The notes beneath the pieces are model-generated. The model saw nothing but the letters and a program-made list of their open reading frames with translations, made no database searches and was not told the DNA's origin. Positions 1 through 7,219 of a stretch of 9,175 nt of DNA are shown here, one piece after another (within the stretch, counting starts at the first letter, position 1; each line of letters opens with the position of its first letter). Position numbers and translations under genes: made by a program. The DNA lies in the NCBI GenBank assembly GCA_002898935.1, contig BEII01000041.1, positions 1 to 9,175 of the forward strand. Direction: 5' to 3'. Source of the DNA: a bacterium HR32. GTDB lineage: Bacteria; Sysuimicrobiota; Sysuimicrobiia; Sysuimicrobiales; Sysuimicrobiaceae.

Positions 1-798
1 GGCGAAGGAGAGGGAGAAGTGCCGGCGGACGAGCGGAACGTGGTCTACCAGGCAGCCCGACAGGTGGCCGCGCGCGCGGGCGCGGACGTGGCCTTCGCCT
101 TCCGCTGCCGGAACCGGATCCCCTTAGACCGCGGGCTCGGGAGCAGCGCGGCCGCGCGGGTGGCCGGGGTGGTGGCCGCGAACCGGTTGCTCGGTGGCGT
201 GATGGACTTCCAGGCGCAGCTGGACCTGGTGGCCCAGCTGGAGGGGCACGCAGACAACGCGGCCGCGGCGTTCCTGGGCGGCCTCACGGTGGCGGTGCAG
301 GACGCCGCCGGGAGGGTGCGCTGGCAGCGGGTGTTGCCGGCGCGCTTCCCCGAGGTGGTGGTGTGCGTCCCGGAGGTGCGCGTACCCACCCACCGGGCGC
401 GGGCACTCCTTCCAGAGCGCGTGCCCTTTGCGGACGCGGTGTTCAACGTGGGGCGCGCGGCCCTCCTCGTGGCCGCGGCGTACAACGGAGACCCCGAGGC
501 CCTTGCGGAGGCGGTGCAGGACCGGCTGCACGAGCCGTACCGGGAGGGGCTTGTGCCCGGACTCCGCCAGGCGGCATCCCAGGCCCGGGGCGCGGGCGCT
601 TGGGCGGTGGCGCTCAGCGGGGCGGGCAGCAGCGTGCTGGCCTTGGTGCCCGCCGAGCGCGCGGCGGACGTGGCGGAGGCCCTGGTGGGGGCCTTTCGGG
701 GCGAGGGCATCCGAAGCTGGGCCCTGCGCCTGTCGGTTGACCCGCAGGGGGCTGTCGTGGAAGAAGACCCGGGAGGAGGTAGAACGTGGGACGGGTGA
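1..798 (+). CDS. thrB: Homoserine kinase (GHMP family), 5' end missing
   Basis: Phosphorylates L-homoserine with ATP to O-phospho-L-homoserine, the substrate of the next gene product; cytoplasmic. The reading frame is open from base 1, and the residues before the GTG at 19 (GEGEGE) fit the middle of the family, so that GTG is probably internal. About 45-55 N-terminal residues, including the first GHMP motif, lie outside the window; 265 residues are visible against roughly 300 for the family. The ATP-binding GHMP motif GLGSSAA is encoded at 133-153. The C-terminal glycine-rich motif appears as LSGAGSS, near 613-633, close to the usual LSGAGPT. The stop at 796-798 lies inside thrC, so the two genes are probably translationally coupled. 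Recognition rests on motifs plus the thrC neighbour; other GHMP kinases share the motifs, but the context makes ThrB by far the best reading. Confidence 0.93.
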   Translation, partial: GEGEGEVPADERNVVYQAARQVAARAGADVAFAFRCRNRIPLDRGLGSSAAARVAGVVAANRLLGGVMDFQAQLDLVAQLEGHADNAAAAFLGGLTVAVQDAAGRVRWQRVLPARFPEVVVCVPEVRVPTHRARALLPERVPFADAVFNVGRAALLVAAAYNGDPEALAEAVQDRLHEPYREGLVPGLRQAASQARGAGAWAVALSGAGSSVLALVPAERAADVAEALVGAFRGEGIRSWALRLSVDPQGAVVEEDPGGGRTWDG

Positions 799-2009
799 CG
801 GAACTCCGATGTCGGGCCTGCGGGGCGGGCCATCCCGTGGGCCCGGAGTACGTGTGCGAGCGCTGCTTCGGCCCGCTCGAGGTGGTGTACGACGAGGCGT
901 CGTGGGGGGAGGCCACGCGAGAACGGATCGCGTCGGGCCCGCCCTCCATCTGGCGCTACCGCCCGCTGCTGCCTGCGGAGCCTCAGGAGGACGACCTGCA
1001 GCCGGGGTTCACGCCCCTGCTGCGCGCCGAGCGCCTGGGGGAGCGCCTGGGCCTGCGAAACCTGTACCTGAAGAACGACACCACCAACCCCACCTGGTCC
1101 TTCAAGGACCGCGTGGTGGCGGTGGCGGTGGCCGCGGCCAGGGCCTTCGGCTTCCGCGTCCTGGCGTGTGCCTCCACGGGCAACCTGGCGAATGCGGTGG
1201 CGGCGCACGCGGCCCGGGCCGGGATGCGGGCGGTGGTGTTCGTGCCCCGGGGGCTGGAGGCCTGCAAGGTGCTCGCTACGTCGGTGTATGACCCCACGGT
1301 GGTGGAGGTGGACGGTACCTATGACGACGTGAACCGACTCTGCACGGAGATCGCAGGCGAGCACCCGTGGGCCTTCGCGAACATCAACCTCCGACCCTTC
1401 TACTCCGAGGGCTGCAAGACCATCGCCTTCGAGGTGGCCGAGCAACTGGGCTGGCGCCTGCCGGACCACGTGGTGGTACCCGTGGCTTCCGGAAACCTGT
1501 TCGTGAAGACCGAGAAGGCGTTCTCGGAGCTTCGGGCTCTCGGCCTGGCCCACGGGCCGACGCCGCGGCTACACGGGGCGCAGGCCGCGGGCTGCGCGCC
1601 CATCGCGCACGCGCACCGCCGGGGTGAGTCCCAGGTGACCCCGGTGCGGCCCGACACCGTGGCCAAGTCCCTGGCCATCGGCAACCCCGCGGACGGCTTC
1701 TACGCCCTCCAGACCGTGCGGCGCACGGGCGGTGTGTTCGAGGTGGCGACGGACGAGGAGGTCGTGGAGGGCATCCGGCTGCTGGCGCAGACGGAGGGCA
1801 TCTTCGCGGAGACCGCGGGCGGGGTCACGGTGGCCGCGCTGCGGAAGTTGGCGGAAGCGGGTGTGCTGGGCCCGCAGGACGTGGTGGTGGCGCTGATCAC
1901 CGGGGGCGGGCTGAAGACCCTGGAGGCCGTCTCCGCCGCCGCCCGGCCGCCCATCCGGATCCGGCCCACCCTTCGGGACTTCGAGCGGGAGGTGCTGGCG
2001 GCGGTGTGA
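786..2009 (+). CDS. thrC: Threonine synthase (PLP-dependent)
   Basis: Converts O-phospho-L-homoserine and water to L-threonine and phosphate, using pyridoxal phosphate. The 407-residue length is normal for the bacterial/plant-like type with an N-terminal zinc-ribbon-like segment: Cys9, Cys12, Cys24 and Cys27 form two CxxC pairs (CRAC and CERC). The PLP lysine is Lys107 in NPTWSFKDR. The phosphate-binding loop of fold-type II enzymes is seen as ASTGNLANA near residues 129-137, and a glycine-rich ITGGGLK lies near the C terminus. The GTG start at 786 is preceded by a strong Shine-Dalgarno, GGAGGAGGT (772-780), with 5 nt spacing, which settles the start despite the 13-bp overlap with thrB. Fold-type II relatives such as cysteate synthase are possible in principle, but the thrB overlap argues for ThrC. 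Confidence 0.95.
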   Translation: MGRVTELRCRACGAGHPVGPEYVCERCFGPLEVVYDEASWGEATRERIASGPPSIWRYRPLLPAEPQEDDLQPGFTPLLRAERLGERLGLRNLYLKNDTTNPTWSFKDRVVAVAVAAARAFGFRVLACASTGNLANAVAAHAARAGMRAVVFVPRGLEACKVLATSVYDPTVVEVDGTYDDVNRLCTEIAGEHPWAFANINLRPFYSEGCKTIAFEVAEQLGWRLPDHVVVPVASGNLFVKTEKAFSELRALGLAHGPTPRLHGAQAAGCAPIAHAHRRGESQVTPVRPDTVAKSLAIGNPADGFYALQTVRRTGGVFEVATDEEVVEGIRLLAQTEGIFAETAGGVTVAALRKLAEAGVLGPQDVVVALITGGGLKTLEAVSAAARPPIRIRPTLRDFEREVLAAV

Positions 2010-2062
2010 AGCGTCGCGGCTGGGCAGGAGACGGGGAGCCGGCGGCGAACATCACGCAGCCG

Positions 2063-2084
2063 GGCCCGTGGGCGGCCACGGGCC
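2063..2084 (+). terminator. Strong hairpin between thrC and the acetyltransferase gene
   Basis: GGCCCGTGG (2063-2071) and CCACGGGCC (2076-2084) form a perfect 9-bp stem with the 4-nt loop GCGG. It lies 54 bp after the thrC stop and ends 10 nt before the ATG at 2095. No T-run follows, so it is not a textbook intrinsic terminator; it may terminate or attenuate transcription, or affect access to the next start. The only earlier in-frame start, GTG at 2068, sits inside the stem, which favours ATG 2095. Confidence 0.4.
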
Positions 2085-2094
2085 GGCCGGACCC

Positions 2095-2547
2095 ATGAGC
2101 CTCGTGGTGGAACCTGCCAGGCCCGAGGACGAGCCGGAGATCCAGCGGCTCGTCAAGTCGGTGCTGACTGAGTTCGGTCTGCCCTACGACCGGACTGTGG
2201 CCGCAGAGCTTTCCAACCTGGAGGAGCACTTCCCCCAGCCGCGGTCGGTGTTCTTCGTGGCCCGCATGGACGGCCGGGTGGTGGGCACCACGGCGGTGCA
2301 GGAGGCGGGCAAGGGCCGGGCGGTCCTCAAGCACCAGTACGTGCACGCAGACTACCGCCGGCGGGGGATCGGGGCGAAGCTCCTGGACGCGGCTCTCGTG
2401 TACTGCAGGGTGTGCGGCTACCGGGAAGTGCAGCTGGAGACCGCGCCGTGGATGCAGCAGGCCCAGCGCCTGTACCGCTCCCGGGGGTTCCGCGAGGTCA
2501 GCCGCGACGAGAACACGGTGCGCTACCACCTGGTGCTGGCAGGCTAG
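2095..2547 (+). CDS. GNAT-family N-acetyltransferase
   Basis: Predicted 150-residue acetyltransferase moving an acetyl group from acetyl-CoA to an unidentified amine. The acetyl-CoA pyrophosphate loop of motif A is seen as YRRRGIGAKLL (about residues 87-97), matching R/Q-x-x-G-x-G/A at Arg88, Gly91 and Gly93. Motif B follows as LYRSRGFREV (126-135). The N terminus, MSLVVEPARPEDEPEI, is the typical first strand and helix of the fold. ATG 2095 is preferred over the in-frame GTG at 2068 because it starts exactly at that strand and the GTG lies in a hairpin; a clear Shine-Dalgarno is lacking. The uracil-DNA glycosylase gene begins 5 bp after the stop, so the two are probably co-transcribed. Single-domain GNATs of this size have many substrates, including protein N-termini, small amines and antibiotics, and nothing in the sequence chooses between them. 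Confidence 0.85.
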   Translation: MSLVVEPARPEDEPEIQRLVKSVLTEFGLPYDRTVAAELSNLEEHFPQPRSVFFVARMDGRVVGTTAVQEAGKGRAVLKHQYVHADYRRRGIGAKLLDAALVYCRVCGYREVQLETAPWMQQAQRLYRSRGFREVSRDENTVRYHLVLAG

Positions 2548-2552
2548 GACCT

Positions 2553-3446
2553 GTGCGGGCTCTCCCTGCGGACCCCGCGGAGGCGATGGCGCGGATCGCG
2601 GAGGAGATCCGCAACTGCCAGCGCTGTCCCCTGCACGAGGGCCGAACCCAGGCGGTGCCGGGCGAGGGCCCGCCGGACGCGCCCCTCCTGTTCGTGGGCG
2701 AGGGGCCTGGGGCGGAAGAGGATCAGCAGGGACGGCCGTTCGTGGGCGCCGCCGGGCGCCTCCTCGACAAGCTTCTGGCCAGCATCCGGATTCCCCGAGA
2801 GCGGGTGTTCATCACCAACACCGTGCGGTGCCGTCCGCCGGGCAACCGGGAGCCGCACCCCGGCGAGGTGGCGGCGTGTCTGCCCTACCTGGTGCGGCAG
2901 ATGAGCGTGCTGCAGCCTCGGGTGGTGTGCCTGCTGGGGGCGACCGCCACGCGGGCCCTACTGGGCGCGGACCAGAAGCTGAACCAGGTGCGGGGTCGCG
3001 CCCTGCGCGAGGCCGGGCGGTGGTGGTTCGCCACCTACCACCCCGCGGCGGCGCTGCGCAGCGCCTCGCTGGCGAAGGCCTTGGAGGAGGACTTCCGCCG
3101 CCTGCGGCGCCTGGTGGACGTGGAGTGGGGGACGGAGGACCCCGCGCGCTGGAAGCCCAACGTGGTGCAAAAGTTGTTCGAGTCCGGGCAGGTCACCGAG
3201 CCGGTGGAGGTGTCGCGCGACGGGAGCTTGCGGCTTGCCTGGGAGATCCGAGGCCTCCACCCGACCTTCCGCAGCGCCTCCGCGATGGCCGAGCTGCTCG
3301 GCCGGTTCGTGCGCCGCCGCGAGTCCCTGAGCCCGGACGTGCCCGTGGTGGTGCAGTTGGAAGGTACCGACGCCCACGGCCGACCGGTCTCCGCGGACGC
3401 CCCGGAGTGCGTGGCCGTACACGCCGAGGTCCGCGTGGAGCGTTGA
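2553..3446 (+). CDS. udg: Uracil-DNA glycosylase, family 4-type (Fe-S), with long C-terminal extension
   Basis: Base-excision repair enzyme removing uracil, the product of cytosine deamination, from DNA. Counting from GTG 2553 there are 297 residues. The 4Fe-4S ligands are Cys22 and Cys25 (CQRC), Cys93 and Cys109. Motif 1 with the catalytic region is GEGPGAEEDQQGRPFVG (49-65), and the DNA-intercalating motif is HPAAALR (163-169). NTVRCRPPGNR (89-99) is also characteristic. The catalytic domain ends near residue 187, the usual family size being about 190-220, leaving about 110 residues (DNA 3114-3443) that I do not recognise. The extension stays in frame with G/C-rich third positions and has no plausible separate ribosome binding site, so a fusion is more likely than a second gene. 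The start is uncertain: ATG 2586 would also keep all motifs, though its GGAGG (2579-2583) is only 2 nt away. Possibly co-transcribed with the acetyltransferase gene. Confidence 0.92.
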   Translation: MRALPADPAEAMARIAEEIRNCQRCPLHEGRTQAVPGEGPPDAPLLFVGEGPGAEEDQQGRPFVGAAGRLLDKLLASIRIPRERVFITNTVRCRPPGNREPHPGEVAACLPYLVRQMSVLQPRVVCLLGATATRALLGADQKLNQVRGRALREAGRWWFATYHPAAALRSASLAKALEEDFRRLRRLVDVEWGTEDPARWKPNVVQKLFESGQVTEPVEVSRDGSLRLAWEIRGLHPTFRSASAMAELLGRFVRRRESLSPDVPVVVQLEGTDAHGRPVSADAPECVAVHAEVRVER

Positions 3447-3470
3447 GGGCGGGGCACCTGCCCCGCCCTC
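3445..3470. terminator. Probable bidirectional terminator between convergent genes
   Basis: Perfect inverted repeat with 12-base arms at 3445-3456 and 3459-3470 and a 2-base centre; as RNA it would fold as a 10-bp stem (GAGGGCGGGG with CCCCGCCCTC) and a 6-nt loop. It begins inside the TGA of the glycosylase gene and ends 7 bp before the coxM stop complement at 3478. Its symmetry and place between two convergent 3' ends suggest it ends transcripts from both sides. There is no T-run on either side, common in very GC-rich genomes but leaving the mechanism open. Confidence 0.65.
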
Positions 3471-3477
3471 CAGCCGC

Positions 3478-4344
3478 CTACTGCCGGACGCGTTCCAACG
3501 CCCGGAGTAGCCCCCGCTTCGTGTACACCGCCGCCAGGTGGCGTTTGTACTCGGCAGACGCGTACAGGTCGTCGGTGGCGTCCAGTCCGTCGGAGGCGAG
3601 CTTGGCCGCTTCCGCAAAGCTCGCCTCGTCCGCCGGCTTGCCCGCAAGCGCCTGCTCCACCTTAGGAAGGCGCAGGGCCTTGGGGCCGACGCCCGTGATG
3701 GCCACCCGTGCCTCCCGGACGGTACCCCCGTCCACCGACAGCAGGCAGGCCACGCCCAGCAGCGAGTAGCCGGAGGCGGGGTGGGGGAGCTTCGTGTACG
3801 ACCAGCCCTGTCCCCTGGTCTGTGCGGGGACCCGCACCCGGCACAGCACCTCGTCGGGGCGCAGCGCGGTGGTCAGCATGTCCACGAACCACTGGGAGAC
3901 GGGAACTGTGCGCGCGCCGGCCGGGCCCTCGCACTCCATCTGCGCGTCGAGGACGAGCACCGCCGCAGGGTAGTCCGCCGCGGGGTCGGCGTGGGCGAGA
4001 CTGCCCCCGAGCGTCCCGCGGTTTCGGACCTGGACGTCCCCGATCTGGGCTGCGCACTCCGCCAGCAGGGGCACCCGCTCCCGCACGAGCGGACTGCTGG
4101 CGAGCTCGTCGTGGGTGGTCATGGCGCCGATCACGACGCTGCTGCCTTCCTCCCGGACGCCCCGCAGCTCCTCCACGGGCCCCAGGTCGATCAGCACCTC
4201 GGGCTGGCTCAACCTGAGCTTCATGAGGGGCAGGAGGCTGTGGCCGCCCGCGAGCAGCTTGGCGCGGCCGCCGTGTTGCTGGAGTAGGGACACGGCCTCG
4301 CGGACGGACTTGGCTCGGACGTACTCGAAGGTGGCGGGAATCAT
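3478..4344 (-). CDS. coxM: FAD-binding medium subunit of a form II CODH/xanthine-dehydrogenase-family hydroxylase
   Basis: Electron-exit subunit, 288 residues, typical length. It binds FAD and passes electrons taken from the 2Fe-2S subunit to an acceptor. The N terminus MIPATFEYVRAKSVREA is characteristic of the FAD_binding_5 fold. The two FAD pyrophosphate-contacting motifs are AGGHSLLPLMKLRL (32-45) and TLGGSLAHADPAADYPA (111-127). The start at 4344 was chosen over an upstream in-frame start at 4464 because the protein begins there in homologous fashion, a Shine-Dalgarno AGGGAGGGAG (complement of 4351-4360) lies 6 nt upstream, and the start overlaps the coxL stop as ATGA. It is last in the operon and runs into the terminator at 3445-3470. 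The symbol follows the family name; substrate specificity sits in the large subunit. Confidence 0.92.
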   Translation of the reverse strand: MIPATFEYVRAKSVREAVSLLQQHGGRAKLLAGGHSLLPLMKLRLSQPEVLIDLGPVEELRGVREEGSSVVIGAMTTHDELASSPLVRERVPLLAECAAQIGDVQVRNRGTLGGSLAHADPAADYPAAVLVLDAQMECEGPAGARTVPVSQWFVDMLTTALRPDEVLCRVRVPAQTRGQGWSYTKLPHPASGYSLLGVACLLSVDGGTVREARVAITGVGPKALRLPKVEQALAGKPADEASFAEAAKLASDGLDATDDLYASAEYKRHLAAVYTKRGLLRALERVRQ

Positions 4345-6704
4345 GCGGCGCTCCCTCCCTTCGACTGCCGGATCGCCCTCCAGACCCGCTCCGGCAACAG
4401 CGGCATGTCCACGTGCCGCACGCCGAAGGGGCTCAGGGCGTCCATCACCGCGTTCACCACGCACGGGGTGGCGGCGATGGTGCCGGTCTCGCCCACCCCC
4501 TTGACCCCCAGCGGGTTCACGGGAGTCGGCGTCTCTGTGCGGTCACACTCGAACTTCGGGAACCAGGCGGCCTTGGGCACCGCGTAGTCCGACATGGTGC
4601 CGGTGAGCAGGTTGCCGGCTTGGTCGTACTGGGCGAACTCCCACAGAGCCTGGGCCACCCCCTGCACGATGCCCCCGTGCACCTGCCCGTCCACGATGAG
4701 GGGGTTGATGACACGGCCACAGTCGTCCACCGCCACGTACCGCAGGATGCGCACCTGCCCGGTCTCCGGGTCCACCTCCACCAGGCAAACGTGGGTGCCG
4801 AAGGGGAACACGAAGTTGGACGGGTCCCAGTTGGCCTGACCCTCCAGCCCCGGCTCCATGCCCTCGGGCAGGTTCCACGCCAGGTACGCCTGCAGGCTCA
4901 CCTCCTGGATGGTCATCCCGCGGTCCGGCGCCCCGCGGACGTGGAAGCGACCGTTCTCGAACACCAGGTCGTCCGCGCTCACCTCCAGCTGGTGGGCCGC
5001 GATGCGGGCGGCCTTCTCCTTGACCTTCTGGGCGGCCAGGTAGACGGCGGTCCCGCCCACGGGCGTGGTGCGGCTCCCGTAGGTGCCCCAGCCCATGAGG
5101 ATGCTGTCGGTGTCGCCGTGGAGCACTTCGACGTCGTCCAGCGGCACCCCGAGTTCCTGTGCCACGATCTGCGCGAAGGTGGTCTCCTCACCCTGGCCGT
5201 GGGGGCTCGTGCCCGTGAACACGGTGACCTTACCCGTGGGCGAGAACCGCACCACCGCGCTCTCCCACAGCCCACCGGAGAACCCCGTCGACCCCACCAC
5301 CTTCGACGGCCCAGCCCCGCAGATCTCCACGTACGTCGACAGCCCGATGCCCAGGTACCGGCCCTGCCGCCGGGCGGCTTCCTGGTCCGCCCGTGCCCTG
5401 CGGTAGTCGAACAGCTCCAGGGCCCGGTCCAGGGCCCGCGCGTAGTCGCCGCTGTCGTACGTGATGCCCGTGGCCACCGTGTAGGGAAACTGGTCCTTGG
5501 GGATCAGGTTCCTGCGCCGGATCTCCGCAGGGTCCAACCCGAGCTCCCGGGCCGCGAGGTCCATCATGCGTTCGAGCACGTAGGTGGCCTCCGGCCGCCC
5601 CGCTCCCCGGTAGGCGTCCGTGGGCGTGGTGTTCGTGAAGACCCCCGTGACCTCGCAGTCGATGTTCGGGATCCGGTACGGTCCGGACAGCACCAGCCCG
5701 TACAGGATGGTGGGGATGGCCGGCGCCGCGGTGGACAGGTACGCGCCGAAGTTGGCCAGGGTCCGCACCCGGAGCCCTGTCACCGTGCCGTCGGGCCGTA
5801 CGGCCATCTCCGCGTCGGTGACGTGGTCGCGGCCGTGGATGGTCCCGAGGTAGTTCTCCCGGCGGCTCTCCACCCACTTCACCGGCCGGCCCAGCCGGAC
5901 CGCCAGGTGCGACACCACCGCCTCTTCCGGGTACACGGGGATCTTGCTCCCAAACCCCCCGCCCACCTCGGGCGCGATCACCCGCAGCTTGTGCTCCGGC
6001 AGTCCGAGCACGCCGGAAAGGATCACGCGCGCGATGTGGGGGTTCTGGCTGGTGACCCAAAGGGTCAGCTCTCCGGACCCGGGGTTGTAGTGGGCCACCG
6101 CGGCCCGCGGTTCCATGGCGTTGGGGATGAGCCGCTGGTTCACCAGGCGCTGGCGCACCACCCGCACGCCCGGCTCACGCGCCGCGGCCTCGAAGTCTCC
6201 TCCTTTCACCGACCACAGGAGCACCCGGTTCTGGGGCACGTCGTCGTGCACCAGGGTGGCGGAACGCAGCGCAGCCTCCATGTCCACCACCGCGGGCAGG
6301 ACCTCGTAGTCCACTTCCACCGCCGCCGCCGCGTCGTGCGCCTGTGCGCGGCTCTCCGCCACCACCACCGCCACGGCGTCGCCCACGTACCGCACCTTGT
6401 CCCGGGCCAGGGGTGGGTGGGGCGGGGTCTTGAGGTCGCAGTTGGGCACCTGCCAGCCGCACGGGATGGAGTTCACCTTGCCCTCGAGGTCCGCTCCGGT
6501 GAGCACCGCCACGACCCCCGGAGCGGACTTGGCCCGGGACGTGTCGATCCTGCGGATCCGGGCGTGCGCGTGCGGGCTCCGCACGAAGACCGCGTGGCAC
6601 AACCCGTGTAGCGTGAGGTCGTCGGTGTACGTGGCGGTCCCGCGGATCAGCCGCGGGTCCTCCCGCCGCCGCACCCTGGCTCCGAACACCTGGGTGACCG
6701 CCAT
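4341..6704 (-). CDS. coxL: Molybdopterin-binding large subunit, form II CoxL-type hydroxylase
   Basis: Catalytic subunit, 787 residues, full length, of a molybdenum hydroxylase that should carry Mo with a cytosine-dinucleotide pterin. The active-site loop is AYRGAGR (364-370). Form I CO dehydrogenases carry AYRCSFR, whose Cys binds the Cu of the Mo-Cu site; here Gly367 is in that place, so this is form II and its real substrate is unknown. Other visible signatures: GGGFGSK (248-254), HGQGEE (502-507) and GVGETGT (736-742), whose Glu739 corresponds to the catalytic glutamate; Gln220 in TSQNPH may be the Mo-proximal glutamine. The ATG at 6704 has Shine-Dalgarno GGGAGGTGAG (complement of 6711-6720) inside the 3' end of coxS, 6 nt away. 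It lies 3 bp after coxS and overlaps coxM by 4 bp. The gene order S-L-M is that of form II operons. Other aldehyde/purine/N-heterocycle hydroxylases of the family are possible. Confidence 0.93.
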   Translation of the reverse strand: MAVTQVFGARVRRREDPRLIRGTATYTDDLTLHGLCHAVFVRSPHAHARIRRIDTSRAKSAPGVVAVLTGADLEGKVNSIPCGWQVPNCDLKTPPHPPLARDKVRYVGDAVAVVVAESRAQAHDAAAAVEVDYEVLPAVVDMEAALRSATLVHDDVPQNRVLLWSVKGGDFEAAAREPGVRVVRQRLVNQRLIPNAMEPRAAVAHYNPGSGELTLWVTSQNPHIARVILSGVLGLPEHKLRVIAPEVGGGFGSKIPVYPEEAVVSHLAVRLGRPVKWVESRRENYLGTIHGRDHVTDAEMAVRPDGTVTGLRVRTLANFGAYLSTAAPAIPTILYGLVLSGPYRIPNIDCEVTGVFTNTTPTDAYRGAGRPEATYVLERMMDLAARELGLDPAEIRRRNLIPKDQFPYTVATGITYDSGDYARALDRALELFDYRRARADQEAARRQGRYLGIGLSTYVEICGAGPSKVVGSTGFSGGLWESAVVRFSPTGKVTVFTGTSPHGQGEETTFAQIVAQELGVPLDDVEVLHGDTDSILMGWGTYGSRTTPVGGTAVYLAAQKVKEKAARIAAHQLEVSADDLVFENGRFHVRGAPDRGMTIQEVSLQAYLAWNLPEGMEPGLEGQANWDPSNFVFPFGTHVCLVEVDPETGQVRILRYVAVDDCGRVINPLIVDGQVHGGIVQGVAQALWEFAQYDQAGNLLTGTMSDYAVPKAAWFPKFECDRTETPTPVNPLGVKGVGETGTIAATPCVVNAVMDALSPFGVRHVDMPLLPERVWRAIRQSKGGSAA

Positions 6705-6707
6705 GGC

Positions 6708-7199
6708 CTACTCACCTCCCGAGGGGGCGCCCACCGCAGCACTCATGGCGCGGGCGGCTGCCTGGACCGCGTTCACGATGTGCTGGTAGCCGGTGCAACG
6801 GCACAGGTTTCCCTCCAGGGCGTGCCGGATCTGCTCCTCCGTGGGGTTGGGGTTCCGCTGGAGCAGGTCCACCGCCGCCAGCATCATCCCCGGGGTGCAG
6901 AACCCGCACTGCAGCCCGTGTTCGTCCCAGAAAGCCTGCTGGATGGGGTGCAGCCGGTCACCCTGGGCCAGGCCTTCCACGGTGGTGATCTGGGCGCCCT
7001 CCGCCTGGACCGCCAGCACCGTGCACGACTTGACCGCCTTCCCGTTCAGGAGCACCGTACACGCACCGCACGTACTGGTGTCGCAGCCCACGTGCGTGCC
7101 GGTGAGTCCCAGGTGCTCCCGGAGGAAGTACACCAGCAGCGTGCGCGGTTCCACGTCACGGCTGTACCGCACGCCGTTCACCGTGACGGTGACGTTCAC
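6708..7199 (-). CDS. coxS: 2Fe-2S small subunit of form II CODH-family hydroxylase
   Basis: Iron-sulfur subunit of 163 residues that carries electrons from the Mo site in CoxL to FAD in CoxM. An N-terminal plant-type ferredoxin domain has Cys39, Cys44, Cys47 and Cys59 (GCDTSTCGAC then SC), and the C-terminal helical domain has Cys98, Cys101, Cys133 and Cys135 (CGFC and CRC), so both clusters have all ligands. The start was moved to GTG 7199 from GTG 7208 because the latter is part of the Shine-Dalgarno itself, while 7199 gives a 6-nt spacing and the expected MNVTVTVNG beginning. First gene of the operon: its TAG is 3 bp before the coxL ATG. A structured element (7220-7294) sits just upstream of the ribosome binding site and may affect expression. 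The subunit alone does not tell which hydroxylase this is. Confidence 0.95.
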   Translation of the reverse strand: MNVTVTVNGVRYSRDVEPRTLLVYFLREHLGLTGTHVGCDTSTCGACTVLLNGKAVKSCTVLAVQAEGAQITTVEGLAQGDRLHPIQQAFWDEHGLQCGFCTPGMMLAAVDLLQRNPNPTEEQIRHALEGNLCRCTGYQHIVNAVQAAARAMSAAVGAPSGGE

Positions 7200-7205
7200 G
7201 GCCTT

Positions 7206-7214
7206 CACCTCCTC
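7206..7214 (-). promoter_or_regulatory. coxS ribosome binding site that fixes the start
   Basis: Read on the minus strand, 7214 to 7206 is GAGGAGGTG, a near-perfect Shine-Dalgarno. Its last three bases are the in-frame GTG at 7208, which therefore cannot easily serve as the start; the next GTG, at 7199, lies 6 nt downstream. Confidence 0.75.
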
Positions 7215-7219
7215 TCTCT

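Noticed and set aside
45..1553. A 502-codon open frame on the minus strand opposite thrB and thrC
   Set aside because: It crosses the boundary of two well-supported genes, has no recognisable domain and has the low-complexity Arg/Ala/Pro/Ser composition of a shadow frame.
2412..2552. An upstream start of the glycosylase frame at 2412
   Set aside because: This part overlaps the acetyltransferase gene and encodes low-complexity sequence unlike the family; the glycosylase homology begins after 2553.
2828..3769. A 313-codon plus-strand frame across the glycosylase 3' end and coxM
   Set aside because: It is Arg/Gly/Ala/Pro-rich, overlaps two supported genes on opposite strands and reads through the terminator hairpin.
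4345..4464. A 40-residue N-terminal extension of CoxM starting at 4464
   Set aside because: It would lie inside the coxL C-terminal coding sequence, adds no family sequence, and the ATG at 4344 has its own Shine-Dalgarno and an ATGA overlap.
4413..6611. A 732-codon open frame on the plus strand opposite coxL
   Set aside because: It lies wholly antisense to an intact gene with all family motifs, and its product is rich in His, Arg, Gly and Pro without any recognisable domain. Such long shadow frames are expected when codons have G/C third positions.
3478..7199. Genuine aerobic Mo-Cu CO dehydrogenase (form I)
   Set aside because: The loop cysteine that binds copper is replaced by Gly367 (AYRGAGR), and the gene order is S-L-M.
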